Assembly: GCA_026214975.1 (NCBI GenBank)
Contig: CM047805.1
Location: forward strand, 107,131,845-107,195,844
DNA length: 64,000 nt
Reading direction: 5' to 3'
From: Gentiana macrophylla
Lineage: Eukaryota > Streptophyta > Magnoliopsida > Gentianales > Gentianaceae
The notes under the pieces were generated by a model, which was given only the letters and a program-made list of their open reading frames with translations, made no database searches and had not been told where the DNA came from. The translations under genes and the position numbers were made by a program. Positions 55,083-64,000 of the stretch are shown piece by piece. Every line of letters begins with the position of its first letter. The stretch's first letter is position 1.

Positions 55083-57962
55083 AAAGTGGCGCCGTTGCCG
55101 GGAATAGGTGTCATGTTGAATCGATCTTGTTATTTCTCGATTTTGTTACGTTTATTTTTCGCTTTTAATAAAAGTAGCATTTACCAAATCGAGAGTTTTA
55201 TTTTGCCGTGTTTCGATGACCATAAGGTTAAGAATGTGCAAAAGTTTTTACTCGATTTGTTTAAACGTGAAGTATGTGTTTATGTGTTTTCTGATCTAAC
55301 CTCTTTGTGCTTTAATTGAAAGTCGCCGCTTTGTGATCTGTGTTAATATGTGTTTTAAGTTTTTAGGGTTTGTCTGCGTTTTCCGCTCTCTCTTTGTGTA
55401 TTCGTTGTATGGACGAGCGTTCTAGTTAGTGAACGCCCGTCCAGCTTCTTTTCTGACAGTAAACGAGCGTTTGAAAGTATTGGACGCTCGTCCGTTCAAA
55501 TATTTTCGACTGCTTCCGGTTTAAAGGACCAGACGAGCGTCTATGCTTTCTGAACGTCCGTCCGGTTGGTTTTCAAGTCAAACGAGCGTTTGTTTTGTGA
55601 ACGCCGCCCAAAGTCAGTATTTTGAGGTGAACGCCCGTCACATTTGTCTTTGCCGCCAATTCGAGTCCAGTTTTTCTTGATCTCATTCCTAATGCTTTTA
55701 TTTAGTATGGATTGCTTACATTCGAGCATCTGTGGCCTATTTATTTTTACATAGATGTCCGAATATGAATGTTATACCTTTCCATCTATGAATTCATGCT
55801 AAGTAAATGATCTTATTCCTTATACATGATTCATCTATGCAAGTTATAGTTACTGTCGGTTCTCGTATGCTATAACTGGTCTTCGTGTTAATTAGTAGCT
55901 AATGTCGGTTTCGTATGCTACATACCGTGTGATGAATCTTGTGAGCTTTGAGACTTATGTGCTTCCTTGTTATTTTTATAACTCATTTGGGTAGTAATCG
56001 CCGGTTTTCCGTTGCTACGATGGAAACCTTATGAGTTATATCTGCTTAGTATAGCTAATCGTTGGTTTTCCATAATGCTATCACCTTTGACGAGTCTTAA
56101 AAGCGCGCTCACACTTTGCATGTAATGAACAGTTCTGTCGTTTATCGTAACCTGTCATTATTTGGTAGACGTTTATTTTATATATGTCGTGTTGCAAATG
56201 AGTGGGCTAGTTTTCTTTCTTTTATTTTCTTTTATTTTTGCATATCATTTAGTTGCATATCATTTAGTTGCATGTCATCTAGTTGCATTGTTTTTCTATT
56301 TTTCTTTTATTTTTCTTGAGTGTAGTTAACTGTCGGTTTCCGTAATACTACCTCGTTTTTATTTTAGTTTCTGCATAGGCCGTAGTCACCGTAGAGTTGT
56401 CGTGGGTCAACTTGCTCAACCTGAGCCTCGCTGTAATTTTTTTTTTTTTATTTATTTTATTTTTAGGATTGCATATCATGTAGATTGCATTGTAGTATAT
56501 TTTCATATAGTTGCACCTAGCCTCACGACTTTGTAGTATTTCATGTATAGTATTCAATCTTTAGTTGAGCTTAAGTTGAAAAATCTCTATGATCCTTTTC
56601 TTCATGTGCTTTATATATGTAATCTTTTCTTTTTCCCAAGACTCTTTTGCACTAATCAAGTCTGCAGGATACTTTCTATAGCTATTGTGCACTTTAAAGA
56701 TGTATTCAGTTTGTCTGTGATGCTCCACGCCTCATCGAGCTATGCAAGCAATCCTGGTTCTTGTTGGTTCCTCCGCACTGCCATCATCCAATCGACTAAG
56801 TTCTCTAATTTATTATTTCTCGTATAACTTGAGGACAAGTTTCAATCTAAGTGTGGGGAAGGGATAGATGATTTATGTGTCTACTTTCGCTTGCTCATAT
56901 TTTTAGTATTTCTATGGAAAGTGCTTAATTTTCAAATTTTTGTTATATCCCGAGTAGACAAAGGCATATCTTTGCTTGAGTTTATATCATTTTTGCTATA
57001 TTCTCATATTTAGTAATTTTAGTTGTTTCACCCGACACTCTTTTTCACATGCCATAGTAAATGATGAGCTAAATGTTGAAAGCCTACCCCATTTTAGTTG
57101 GAGATTTTTGATGATTATAGCATGTTTCTTTGCTTATGTACAATTCTTGAAAAGTTTAGTAGTTTGTATTCTAGGATTAAAGTATGACATACCGTGAATA
57201 TCCATAAGTTTGAATGTGATAAGTGAAACGTGATTAAGTCTTTTGCAATAGTAATAAATTGTTTACTTGAGGTGTTATGCTCTGTGGTGCATGCTAGTAG
57301 AAAATAATCTTTACCACCGCCAAATGTAAATCTCTAAGTAATCACTTAATTAAATGTGTGTGTCGGAAGTCGGTTTATGATTTGAGTGCGGTAGGTGTAC
57401 CACGTGTGTCCTATTCCACTATGATGACCAAAAGCTCACGATACCAGGTCCAGTTTATAGCGCCTTATGATTGGAGTAAGGTAGGGATTATCATGAAATG
57501 TCATATTCTGCTATGAGGGCAAAAGCTTATTCTGATGTGTGTTAGAAAAGTGTGAAAAAAGTGAAAATATTGAAATATATTAGTATGAATAAGTAAGGAC
57601 TTAGTTATCGTTAATTTTATACCCAGTATAAACTGAAGGATATGTTGTAGGGATTATCCTCTGAGTTTGTCAGAAATGTTTTAGATATTCTTTACTGTTT
57701 CTTTTTGGGATACATATGTTTTGTAAAGTGCCTGTTATAATTTTTGAATATTTCTAACTTAGATGGGAAACCGGGCTAGTTTTGGTTTGAATAACTTTCA
57801 AATTGTGGAACTTAGTGGAAGTTTATTATGGCTATGCACACACTACACGGGTGAACTTCTAAGTTATTGAATATACTTCATATTTGTATGGATGTTTATT
57901 TGTCTCGAGCTTGACTTTGTTTTGTTTTGCTCGGAACGAGCAAAAGATAAGTGTGGGGGAGT
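55083..57962 (+). other. Array internal region 3 (long form, non-coding)
   Basis: 2880 bp. The first ~1.5 kb is nearly identical to int1/int2. It then has about 1 kb they lack (about 56603-57617), part of which matches Tat-A near 45390-45750, and its last ~340 bp are only about 80 percent like theirs. Primer site at 55087. Palindrome cluster 55410-55660. AAGTGTGGGGAAGGG near 56849 resembles an internal polypurine tract. Short frames here (56543-56827, 56976-57197) show no domain. Confidence 0.82.
55843..56351 (+). other. Stem-loop family, int3 (five hairpins)
   Basis: H1 GTTATAG 55843-55849 / CTATAAC 55870-55876, H2 GTAGC 55895-55899 / GCTAC 55917-55921, H3 outer stem TATAACTCAT 55977-55986 / ATGAGTTATA 56031-56040, H4 ATAGC 56051-56055 / GCTAT 56077-56081, H5 GTAGT 56322-56326 / ACTAC 56347-56351. 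Confidence 0.65.
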
Positions 57963-59433
57963 TGTTAAGGGTCAATTTGTAACGTTTTATAAGGATATAT
58001 TTTATATCAATATTCCCCATATATGGATGTTTTTCGTAGAATTCGAGCTTATAATCGATTAATTGAGCAAATGACGTTTTGAATAGTTAAAATGCAAAAT
58101 CGAGTAAATATCGTGGTTTTATTATCTATTTTGTATGGTTTTACGTTTTGCTCGGTTTTGTCATCTTTTAGGTGCACAAATGTGGAATGGAAGAGGTCTA
58201 AATGATGTTTGATTGAAGATTAAAGTGGAAAGAAGGAGATACAAGAGGATGAAGATGAAATAAAGCTTGGGAAAATCCCGAAAACGACTCGTAATACGAC
58301 GGGCTAATCAAAAGGCGTTTTACAAGAAGAGTCCTTAATGAAAGTTGTAGAGTTTTCCGAGAGCTTTTTTATGACATTCGGATCATAATTTTTGGAGGTC
58401 TACAACTCAAGATATGAATTCTAGAAGTTTGAGTCCATATAGGAGAACGGGCGATCCGGACCCTAATTGCTTCAACCGACTTAAGAAGCTTTTCTTTCAG
58501 CCGCATGCGATTGTTTCAGCCGACATACTCCTCTATAAAAAGCAGCAGCTTTCTGGGAGGCTCCAAGGCCGGTCACCCGAGCCTTGTGCTCGGGTGATCC
58601 GGGTTAGATTAGGATGTCGTTTTTCTTCCGTTTTCGATTCATGGATTCAATCATGTACCAAACTACGTGAGTTTATTTATTTAATTTATTCAGTCCTTAT
58701 TCATTTTTTATGATCTTTAATTTATTTTGTATCGTTCTATGATTTTGATGCTATGATGTGAATTAGATCGAGAGATCAGTTTGCTATTGATATGTTTACA
58801 ACATACGGAAGTTGCGTAGACTAGATCACCATAGAAAGATAGGATCTTTAATCATTAATTATGTGACAAATTAATTGGTTAATTATCTAGGTTGTTAGAT
58901 TCTAAAATACGAGAGTTAACCTGAATCTACACCGAGTTTTGTTTGGTAAATCGATCTCAACATTCGGAAGATGAGAGATTGATAAATTGGACTCACTAAG
59001 GAATTAGGAATCCATAGCTTGAGATTAAATTCACTAAGGAATTAGGGATTTGTATCTCGTGTAAAGGTGAAACCACAATTTGAATTAAAATCATGAGATG
59101 AACTAGGATTGAAATCACTTGGTTTGTGCAATCGCTTGATCCCATGTATCTTTAGTTTAGTTTAGGTTGTGTTATTTTATTTCGTAGGTTAGATTTATTT
59201 TAATTGCTCTTTCGCTTATTTTATTTGTTCTTTCGTTTATTCGTTTTTCCTAAGTAACAATTGAAAGGAATTAGTGAAATTAGATTCAACATCCCAATTC
59301 CCTGTGGATCAACCCCTTACTCACTTCGCTCTACTATCAATTACCCGGTATTCGGCCGGTTAGGAGTTAGTTTTGCATGGTAGTTAGGGTTTATAAATTT
59401 TCTTTTGTTTAATGATGCAAAATCCCTCCAACA
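57963..59433 (+). repeat. Array LTR4
   Basis: 1471 bp, TGTTAAGGGTCAATTTGTAA to CCAACA, followed by the ATTAT target duplication instead of a primer site, so it is the true right end. Hairpin at 58573-58597. Confidence 0.9.
58573..58597 (+). promoter_or_regulatory. R-region hairpin, LTR4
   Basis: Perfect TCACCCGAGC / GCTCGGGTGA stem with CTTGT loop, after CCTCTATAAAAAGC. Confidence 0.68.
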
Positions 59434-59458
59434 ATTATTTCTCGAGCAAGTTTATTGT

Positions 59459-59957
59459 ACAAATCTGATCCTTGAGGATACGAAATAGAATCCATCATGG
59501 ACATGGCACATGCATGCCTAGGGCACAAGGCCCTCTATATGAACGATCCCAAGAACTACGAAGGGACTTCATTCCTGAATAATTATAGGATACGTAGATG
59601 ACGATGACAGATTATGTCACCTTAATAATCCGGGCCCAAATATGAATCTAATGAAGAATACTCAAGAACCCTAATGCCCAAAGGAACGTGGTGGTGGATT
59701 TTAGTATTGCGGCTGAGTCTAAGACTGTATCTTAGATTGCCTACGTATCCTGTTATGTTCCAGGAATCAAGTGAAACCCGGTATCGTCAGTAGACAACTT
59801 GGAATAAACATTATCTCAGGCTCGGTCTAAATCATGACAAACTGCCCCCGATTCATCTTTTTCTCTGCTTTTTGGTCTTGAACAGGTTGCCACTAGGTAA
59901 ATACGGCCTGGATTATCACACATACGAGATCCAGCATCATCACCATGCACATAAGCC
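59459..59957. repeat. Dispersed copy of the 8482-8790 fragment
   Basis: Nearly identical to 8482-8790 in the same orientation, except for the inserted solo LTR. Its left edge shares only GTA with the flank and its right edge CCTA-GGTT, so it looks like filler DNA joined by microhomology rather than a transposed unit. Confidence 0.75.
59599..59789 (-). mobile_element. Miniature solo LTR of the G-I/G-II family
   Basis: 191 bp on the minus strand, from TGACGATACCGGG to CTGTCATCGTCA, matching the two ends of the 570-580-bp LTR with the middle deleted between about GGTTTCAC and TTGATTCCTGG. A perfect GTAGA target duplication flanks it (59594-59598, 59790-59794). The paralogous empty site is at about 8592-8600. 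It arose by LTR recombination plus deletion, or moved as a deleted form. Confidence 0.88.
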
Positions 59958-60142
59958 TAAGGTTTAGTCTTCTTTATTATTCACAGTTAATAAATTGCCA
60001 TATGCCATAGAGTTGTTCTTTCCATTTGATTTCACTAGAATATTATATGTTTTGCGATGTTGCATTGGATTTATGATTCTACATTTGCAGCAGTGGTGGT
60101 TTTATTTTTCTATGTGATTATTTCTCGAGCAAGTTTATTGTA
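59958..60142. other. Second copy of the array's host flank
   Basis: Matches 46799-46963 followed by 59434-59458, the original insertion site of the array, and so shows the sequence without the array. A frame at 60057-60245 continues past it; TTTGCAG at its start resembles a splice acceptor, but no protein family is recognised. Confidence 0.65.
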
Positions 60143-60584
60143 TGTATTGCTTCCGGTTATTCCTTCAGCCTCTGACAATAGTATGTCGGCTCACGTGGTT
60201 GTTAATGAAGTTAATTATCACGTGTCAGGCACTGTAAAGTCCTAAATCGGGAAAGTAGTAGAATACTCACCACCATATAAGTGTGTGACATAAGTCATGA
60301 CAACTCGGGTTAGCTGGTCGCGTGTAAAGCACTTACTAACAATAGGACTAGATCTATCGTAGAAGAGTACTGGCGAGTCAATGTCGAATCCCACAGAGAC
60401 TCGTAAGAATGCAAATCATTCAAGATTGAGCTGTCACAATAACGGTCTACGACCAACTATAATATGGGTAGAACAAAAGTGGTGACAATAAACAAACAAG
60501 ACTATGCAAGTTCCAATGGAGCGTACAAGAGTTTCTAATGTATTAGTCTAATTATGAGTTATTAGTTATTGACCAAAAACCGCT
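60143..60584. other. Non-coding stretch with an LTR-end-like motif
   Basis: On the minus strand CTGTGGGATTCGACATTGACTC (from about 60400 down, here split as CTGTGGGATTCGAC and ATTGACTC) resembles the motif near the 3' side of plant LTRs, also seen at 43935. It may be an LTR piece joined to the truncated Athila RT. No gene. Confidence 0.35.
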
Positions 60585-60869
60585 TAACCTTTCTAACATC
60601 TGGTCAATGAATGGTATGGGAAAATGATCTTTACGAGTCGCTTCATTCAGTTTTCTAAAATCGATACAGACTCAATGTCCAGTAATTAGCCTTACAGTGA
60701 TCAACTCATCGAACTCATTAGTTTGAACAGTGAATTCTCCTTTCTTGGGCACCACATGAATCAACCTCACCCATTCACTGTCTGCAATTGGGAAAATGAT
60801 TCTCATTTCCAACATCTTTATAATCTCCTCCTTAACAAAATCCTTCATTTGTGGCATCAACCTCATTTG
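60585..60869 (-). pseudogene. pol: Athila RT, N-terminal fragment
   Basis: MKDFVKEEIIKMLEMRIIFP, HVVPKKGEFTVQTNE and then, past an in-frame stop, [20 protein letters not shown] match the first third of Athila-type RT. The YVDD box and the rest of pol are absent: homology ends near 60585 at an unrelated flank. Confidence 0.82.
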
Positions 60870-60970
60870 AGGTTGTGCGCTGCTTTCTCTCCGGGTCTAC
60901 AGAGATTTTATGCATACACACCGATGGGCGTATTCCTCGAATATCTACAATCGTCCACCCAAATGCTCAC

Positions 60971-61270
60971 TTATGCTCTCGTAGTACTCTTAAAAGTTTC
61001 TCCTCCTCTAAAGGTGACAGTGACAATGAAATTATGAGGGGAAGAGTATAGTCTTGTAAGTATATGTACTTTAGGTGAGATGGCAAAGTTTTCAATGTTA
61101 AATTCCTTGGTGGCTCTTCCAACGATGATCTTAGCAGCTCTTACAAAGAACTTATGCCACAAAGGTCTATGAATTGTTCCTCCTACATCCTTAGAAGATA
61201 TAGGCTCTACTTCTCGTACTTGACCTTCACTACACTCAGACCATGTTTTCTCATTACTTCCTTCATCCAC
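60971..61270 (-). pseudogene. pol: Athila protease-RT linker
   Basis: A minus-strand frame of 99 residues between protease and RT, in the order expected for Athila, with MDEGSNEKTWSECSEGQ at its start. No catalytic motif; frameshifted relative to both neighbours. Confidence 0.5.
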
Positions 61271-61412
61271 TTTTAGGAGAAAAGTCTATGATACTTCAGG
61301 GTGTAGTGCCACTTGTCGATGTAATTTCAAAACAAGATCGTTTATGGCATCTAGCATGTAACATGCTTCTCCTCATCTTGTGCATACCTCATTGTTTTCG
61401 TCATATCGAATA

Positions 61413-61958
61413 CTACTCTTTCTCATTTACCCTTAGAATCACCACCTCACGAACATCTATCAATGTCTTGCTTGTTGCTGGGAAAGGTCTTCCTAGGATC
61501 GGTGGAACATCATGGTTTGCTTCCATGTCTAATACTATAAAGTCTACGGGGAACACGAACTTATCAACTTTTACCAGCACATCTTCCACTACTCCAAAAG
61601 GTTGCTTCATAGACCTATCAGCCAATTTTAGGGTTATAGATGTATCGTTTAACTCTTTCATGCCTAACTTACGGAAAATGAAGAGTGGCATTAAATTGAC
61701 ACTGGATCCAAGATCACACAATGCTTTGTTTAGGCACACTCCTTCAATTGTGCAAGGTATGAGGAAGCTCCCGGGATCTTTACACTTAGAAGGCAGTTTG
61801 CGTTGCAAAACTGCCGAGCATTCCTCGTTAAGGCCAATAGTCTCAAGGTCTAACAACTTCCTTTTGGTAGAGAATGCTTCTTTCAAGAATTTTGCGTACT
61901 CTAGCATCCTGGCCAAAGCTTCTACCAAAGGTATATTCACTTGCAATTTCTTAAACAT
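61413..61958 (-). pseudogene. Athila aspartic protease domain
   Basis: 181-residue frame. The leader LPSKCKDPGSFLIPCTI precedes the active-site stretch ALCDLGSSVNLMPL, where D-L-G replaces D-S/T-G as is usual in Athila, followed by GVVEDVLVKVDKFVFPVDFI, the PILGRPF tail and LIDVREVVILRV. This domain is intact as sequenced, though it lies within a broken element. Retropepsin acts on Gag-Pol in the particle. Confidence 0.85.
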
Positions 61959-61989
61959 CTCTATGAACTTTTTATAACGAGCATCATCA

Positions 61990-63456
61990 TGATTCGGTTT
62001 ATATTTCCCAAAGGGATAGGGTAAAGTAGCAGGATCAATAGTTACTGAATGTACAGACGCCCGATTAATCGGCGTGGTTTCCCGATTAAACGGATCCCCT
62101 TTTCTTCCTGATTCTGCTACGTTTTGATGCTAACTGCGTTCTGATTCTTCCTGGATAGTTGGTGTAATAGGTCCAGGAAGTTCCTTTCTGCTTCTCATCA
62201 TAATTGCATTCACGTCCTTCGGATTCATCTCTGTGTTACTTGGTAATCTTCCCGGAGGACGGGCTGACACTTGTTCGGCGATCTGCCTCACTTGGTGCGA
62301 CATATTCTGCACTAAGGCTTCCTAATTGGTTCTGACAATATGTGGTGAAGTTTGCATTCAGCTCAGTCATGGAATTTATGAGTTGATTGACCGTGTCAGT
62401 CACAATTGAGCTCATTTTATCTATGGTCGCTTCCCAACCACCACGACTTGTTGAATCGAAGGATGAATCCCCAAGTCTGTCTTGGTCTCTCTCTACCTAT
62501 AGGATCACTTAGTCGAAAACCAGGGTAGTCATGAGAACCTGGACGATATCCGCCTCCATAAGGATTTTCTTGCCTCCTTAAATTGTTCACATCTTCGGTG
62601 TTGGTTGCTTCGACTTCTTGAAATTTCTCTACCTTGGAAATTCAGTCTTGCATGCCGTCTATTTTCTCATTCATTGCCATTAACTGGTATAAGATCTTTT
62701 GAGAAGTGTCTTCTCCAAGTACTCCTTCAGCTACCTTTACATTCTCAATTTCATGCGTTCCCCATTGGCTTGTAAGTGCTATTTGTTCCAAATTTTCTTC
62801 TGCTTCTTCAGGTGATAGCAACGGAAAACATCCGTTGCTCGATGCATCAACTCTCATTTGTTCACTGGGCCGCAATCCATGATCGAAACTATGCATTCGT
62901 ACGGGCAGAGTGATATCGTGGTGAGGGCATCTCCGTTGTGCTTCCTTAAACCTTTCCTAAGCTTCTTCGAAAGTCTCAGCCGGTTTTTGCTTGAAATTCA
63001 TGATGTCTTGTCTCATCTGTAGTGACTTCCCAGGCGGGCAGTTCTATTCATAAATTTCTACAGTAAATCGGTCCAAGTTTGGATCGATCCTGGTGCTAGA
63101 GACAATAACTATATCTTTGCCTTGTCTTTTAGAGTGAATAGGAACAATTTCAGCTTAATGTTGTCTTCAGGCACTCCTGCTGGTTTGACTGTGCTGACTA
63201 TCTCCAAGAAGTTGGTTACGTGTACACTAGGATCTTCGTTTGGTACTACATGGAAGATAGTGCAATTGGTCACCATTTGTATCACGTTTGGCTTTGGGTG
63301 AAAGACCTCAGCCACATTCTCTGGTTGAACAATCGCTGGAACAAATTGCTCAATCGTTGACATTACATAACTTTGTAGAGTTCTTCTATATGCTTGTACC
63401 ACAACTCCTGCTCTGTTTCATCTTCCATTGACACCGTTTTGTCCATTCTGCGCCAT
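61990..63456 (-). pseudogene. gag: Athila gag, frameshifted
   Basis: Likely start ATG at 63456 (MAQNGQNG), with an in-frame stop soon after. 63402-63109 carries FHPKPNVIQMV, NEDPSVHVTNFLEI and LFTLKDKAKI, the Athila gag core; 62896-62642 continues with MHSFDHGLRPSEQMRVDAS and LLSPEEAEENLEQIA; 62312-62130 has RPPGRLPSNTEMNPKDVNA. Stops and shifts separate the pieces. It reads into the protease domain on the same strand. Confidence 0.82.
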
Positions 63457-63606
63457 TGTGTTATCAATATCCTCCAAAGATGAAATTTCTTCTTCCTTCT
63501 CACTGTGATCTCCTTCGTGTGAACTCAAGACTCAACAAAAATAATAGTTAGTAACTTGCCACGCCGGCTGTTACACTCGCCTGGCAGACTAAAAAATATA
63601 GACTCT
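63457..63606 (-). other. Athila gag leader
   Basis: Minus-strand sequence upstream of the gag ATG stays open for about 25 codons (acidic, HEGDHSEKEEEISSLEDID), so gag may have started further upstream. No primer site or LTR of Athila is seen before Copia-B sequence begins. Confidence 0.4.
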
Positions 63607-64000
63607 TGTTAGGTGTAGTGCCCGAAAGACAATTTGTGTAATTGTTTTTAATAATAGATGACAGAATTTATCTCATCATAGTTACTTGCTTGGTGCTTGT
63701 AAAGTAATACACTGCTGCAAACCCTAAGTATATCTGTATGTAACCACTTAACTCAGTGTATGGATTACATGTGAGGATTGAGTTAGTGGAGATATGCTTA
63801 AACTGTTAGTCCGTGGTGAATTTAATCAGAGTTTAGGGTCTCTTGATTAAAACACCAATAATGCGCCCAGAACACCTTAGGGTGTGATAGTCTTATCCGG
63901 ACTGTCGGTAGAGGGTACCTACGTGGGGCATTTATATATGATGGCATTCATATAGATCGACCGATTTAATCTGTATTTCTCGATGTAATTCCGTAATCGA
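63607..64000 (+). repeat. Copia-B LTR, second copy, cut by window end
   Basis: TGTTAGGTGTAGTGCCCGAA opens a stretch homologous to the reverse complement of about 5900-6260, including TTAGTCCGTGGTGAA and GTCTTATCCGGAC. Only the first ~390 bp are in the window. It lies in the opposite orientation to the first copy. Confidence 0.72.

Larger units (their letters stand above)
46964..59433 (+). mobile_element. Tandem LTR-sharing array: four LTRs, three internal regions
   Basis: LTR1 46964-48430, int1 48431-50291, LTR2 50292-51765, int2 51766-53623, LTR3 53624-55082, int3 55083-57962, LTR4 57963-59433. A perfect target duplication ATTAT lies only at the outer edges (46959-46963, 59434-59438). Each LTR-internal junction has the AAAG spacer and tRNA-Asp primer site; each internal-LTR junction has a GTGTGGGGGAGT polypurine tract. 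No internal region encodes gag or pol. Unequal recombination between LTRs after one insertion would give this structure. Confidence 0.9.

Noticed and set aside
44069..55102. tRNA-like sequences (TGGCGCCGTTGCCGGG)
   Set aside because: These are primer-binding sites complementary to a tRNA 3' end, adjacent to LTRs; no cloverleaf is present.
61243..61977. 244-residue plus-strand open frame
   Set aside because: Exactly opposite the Athila protease, whose minus-strand motifs are clear. The plus frame has no domain.

Overview
The window is a piece of flowering-plant nuclear genome, most likely a eudicot. The evidence is the AT-rich composition and stacked LTR retrotransposons of plant-specific lineages: SIRE-like and other Ty1/Copia, Tat-type Ty3 with a second RNase H, and Athila. 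I cannot name the species. I see no complete host gene, no rRNA or tRNA gene and no CRISPR array. Almost every long open frame belongs to a retrotransposon or is its antisense shadow.

Layout. 1-1165: minisatellites (20-, 28- and 21-bp periods) and T-tracts. 2012-2511: two hAT-like MITEs with 8-bp target duplications. 2577-4407: a small deleted Copia element (Copia-A). 4408-7690: minus-strand Copia remnant with a long LTR (Copia-B); a second piece of this LTR opens at about 63607 and runs off the window. 7671-8790: LTR-like sequence of another family. 9829-42444: one large non-autonomous Copia element (Copia-C) with 3.8-kb LTRs and a perfect GTATG target duplication. Its 5' LTR is split by two Tat-type Ty3 elements, G-I (11052-21229, CAACC) and G-II (21295-31447, TTAAA), in the same orientation and only 65 bp apart. 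42593-46641: a non-autonomous element with a tRNA-Asp-type primer site (Tat-A), bracketed by 112-bp direct repeats. 46964-59433: a tandem array LTR-int-LTR-int-LTR-int-LTR of the same family inside one ATTAT target duplication. 59434-60142: scrambled flank with a tiny solo LTR (TSD GTAGA). 60585-63456: minus-strand Athila gag-PR-RT remnant.

How the parts work together. G-I and G-II carry gag, protease, RT, RNase H, archaeal-type RNase H and integrase on the plus strand, plus a spliced antisense gene between pol and the 3' LTR. Copia-C keeps its LTRs, primer site, polypurine tract and a gag C-terminal piece, so it would need proteins from a relative; it also holds exon-like sequence that may be host-derived. 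The Tat-A/array family has no coding capacity but conserved cis features: primer site, polypurine tract, a perfect 10-bp hairpin just after the TATA box, clusters of a 12-bp CG-rich palindrome, and five stem-loops per internal region sharing a loop around TGTCGGTTYTC on differing stems. The stem-loop family and the shared-LTR array are the most interesting findings.

Caution. Copies of the same element differ in clusters at CAG, CTG and CCG sites. That suggests base-calling errors at CHG-methylated cytosines, so some frameshifts may not be real. All comparisons were made by eye; percentages are estimates.
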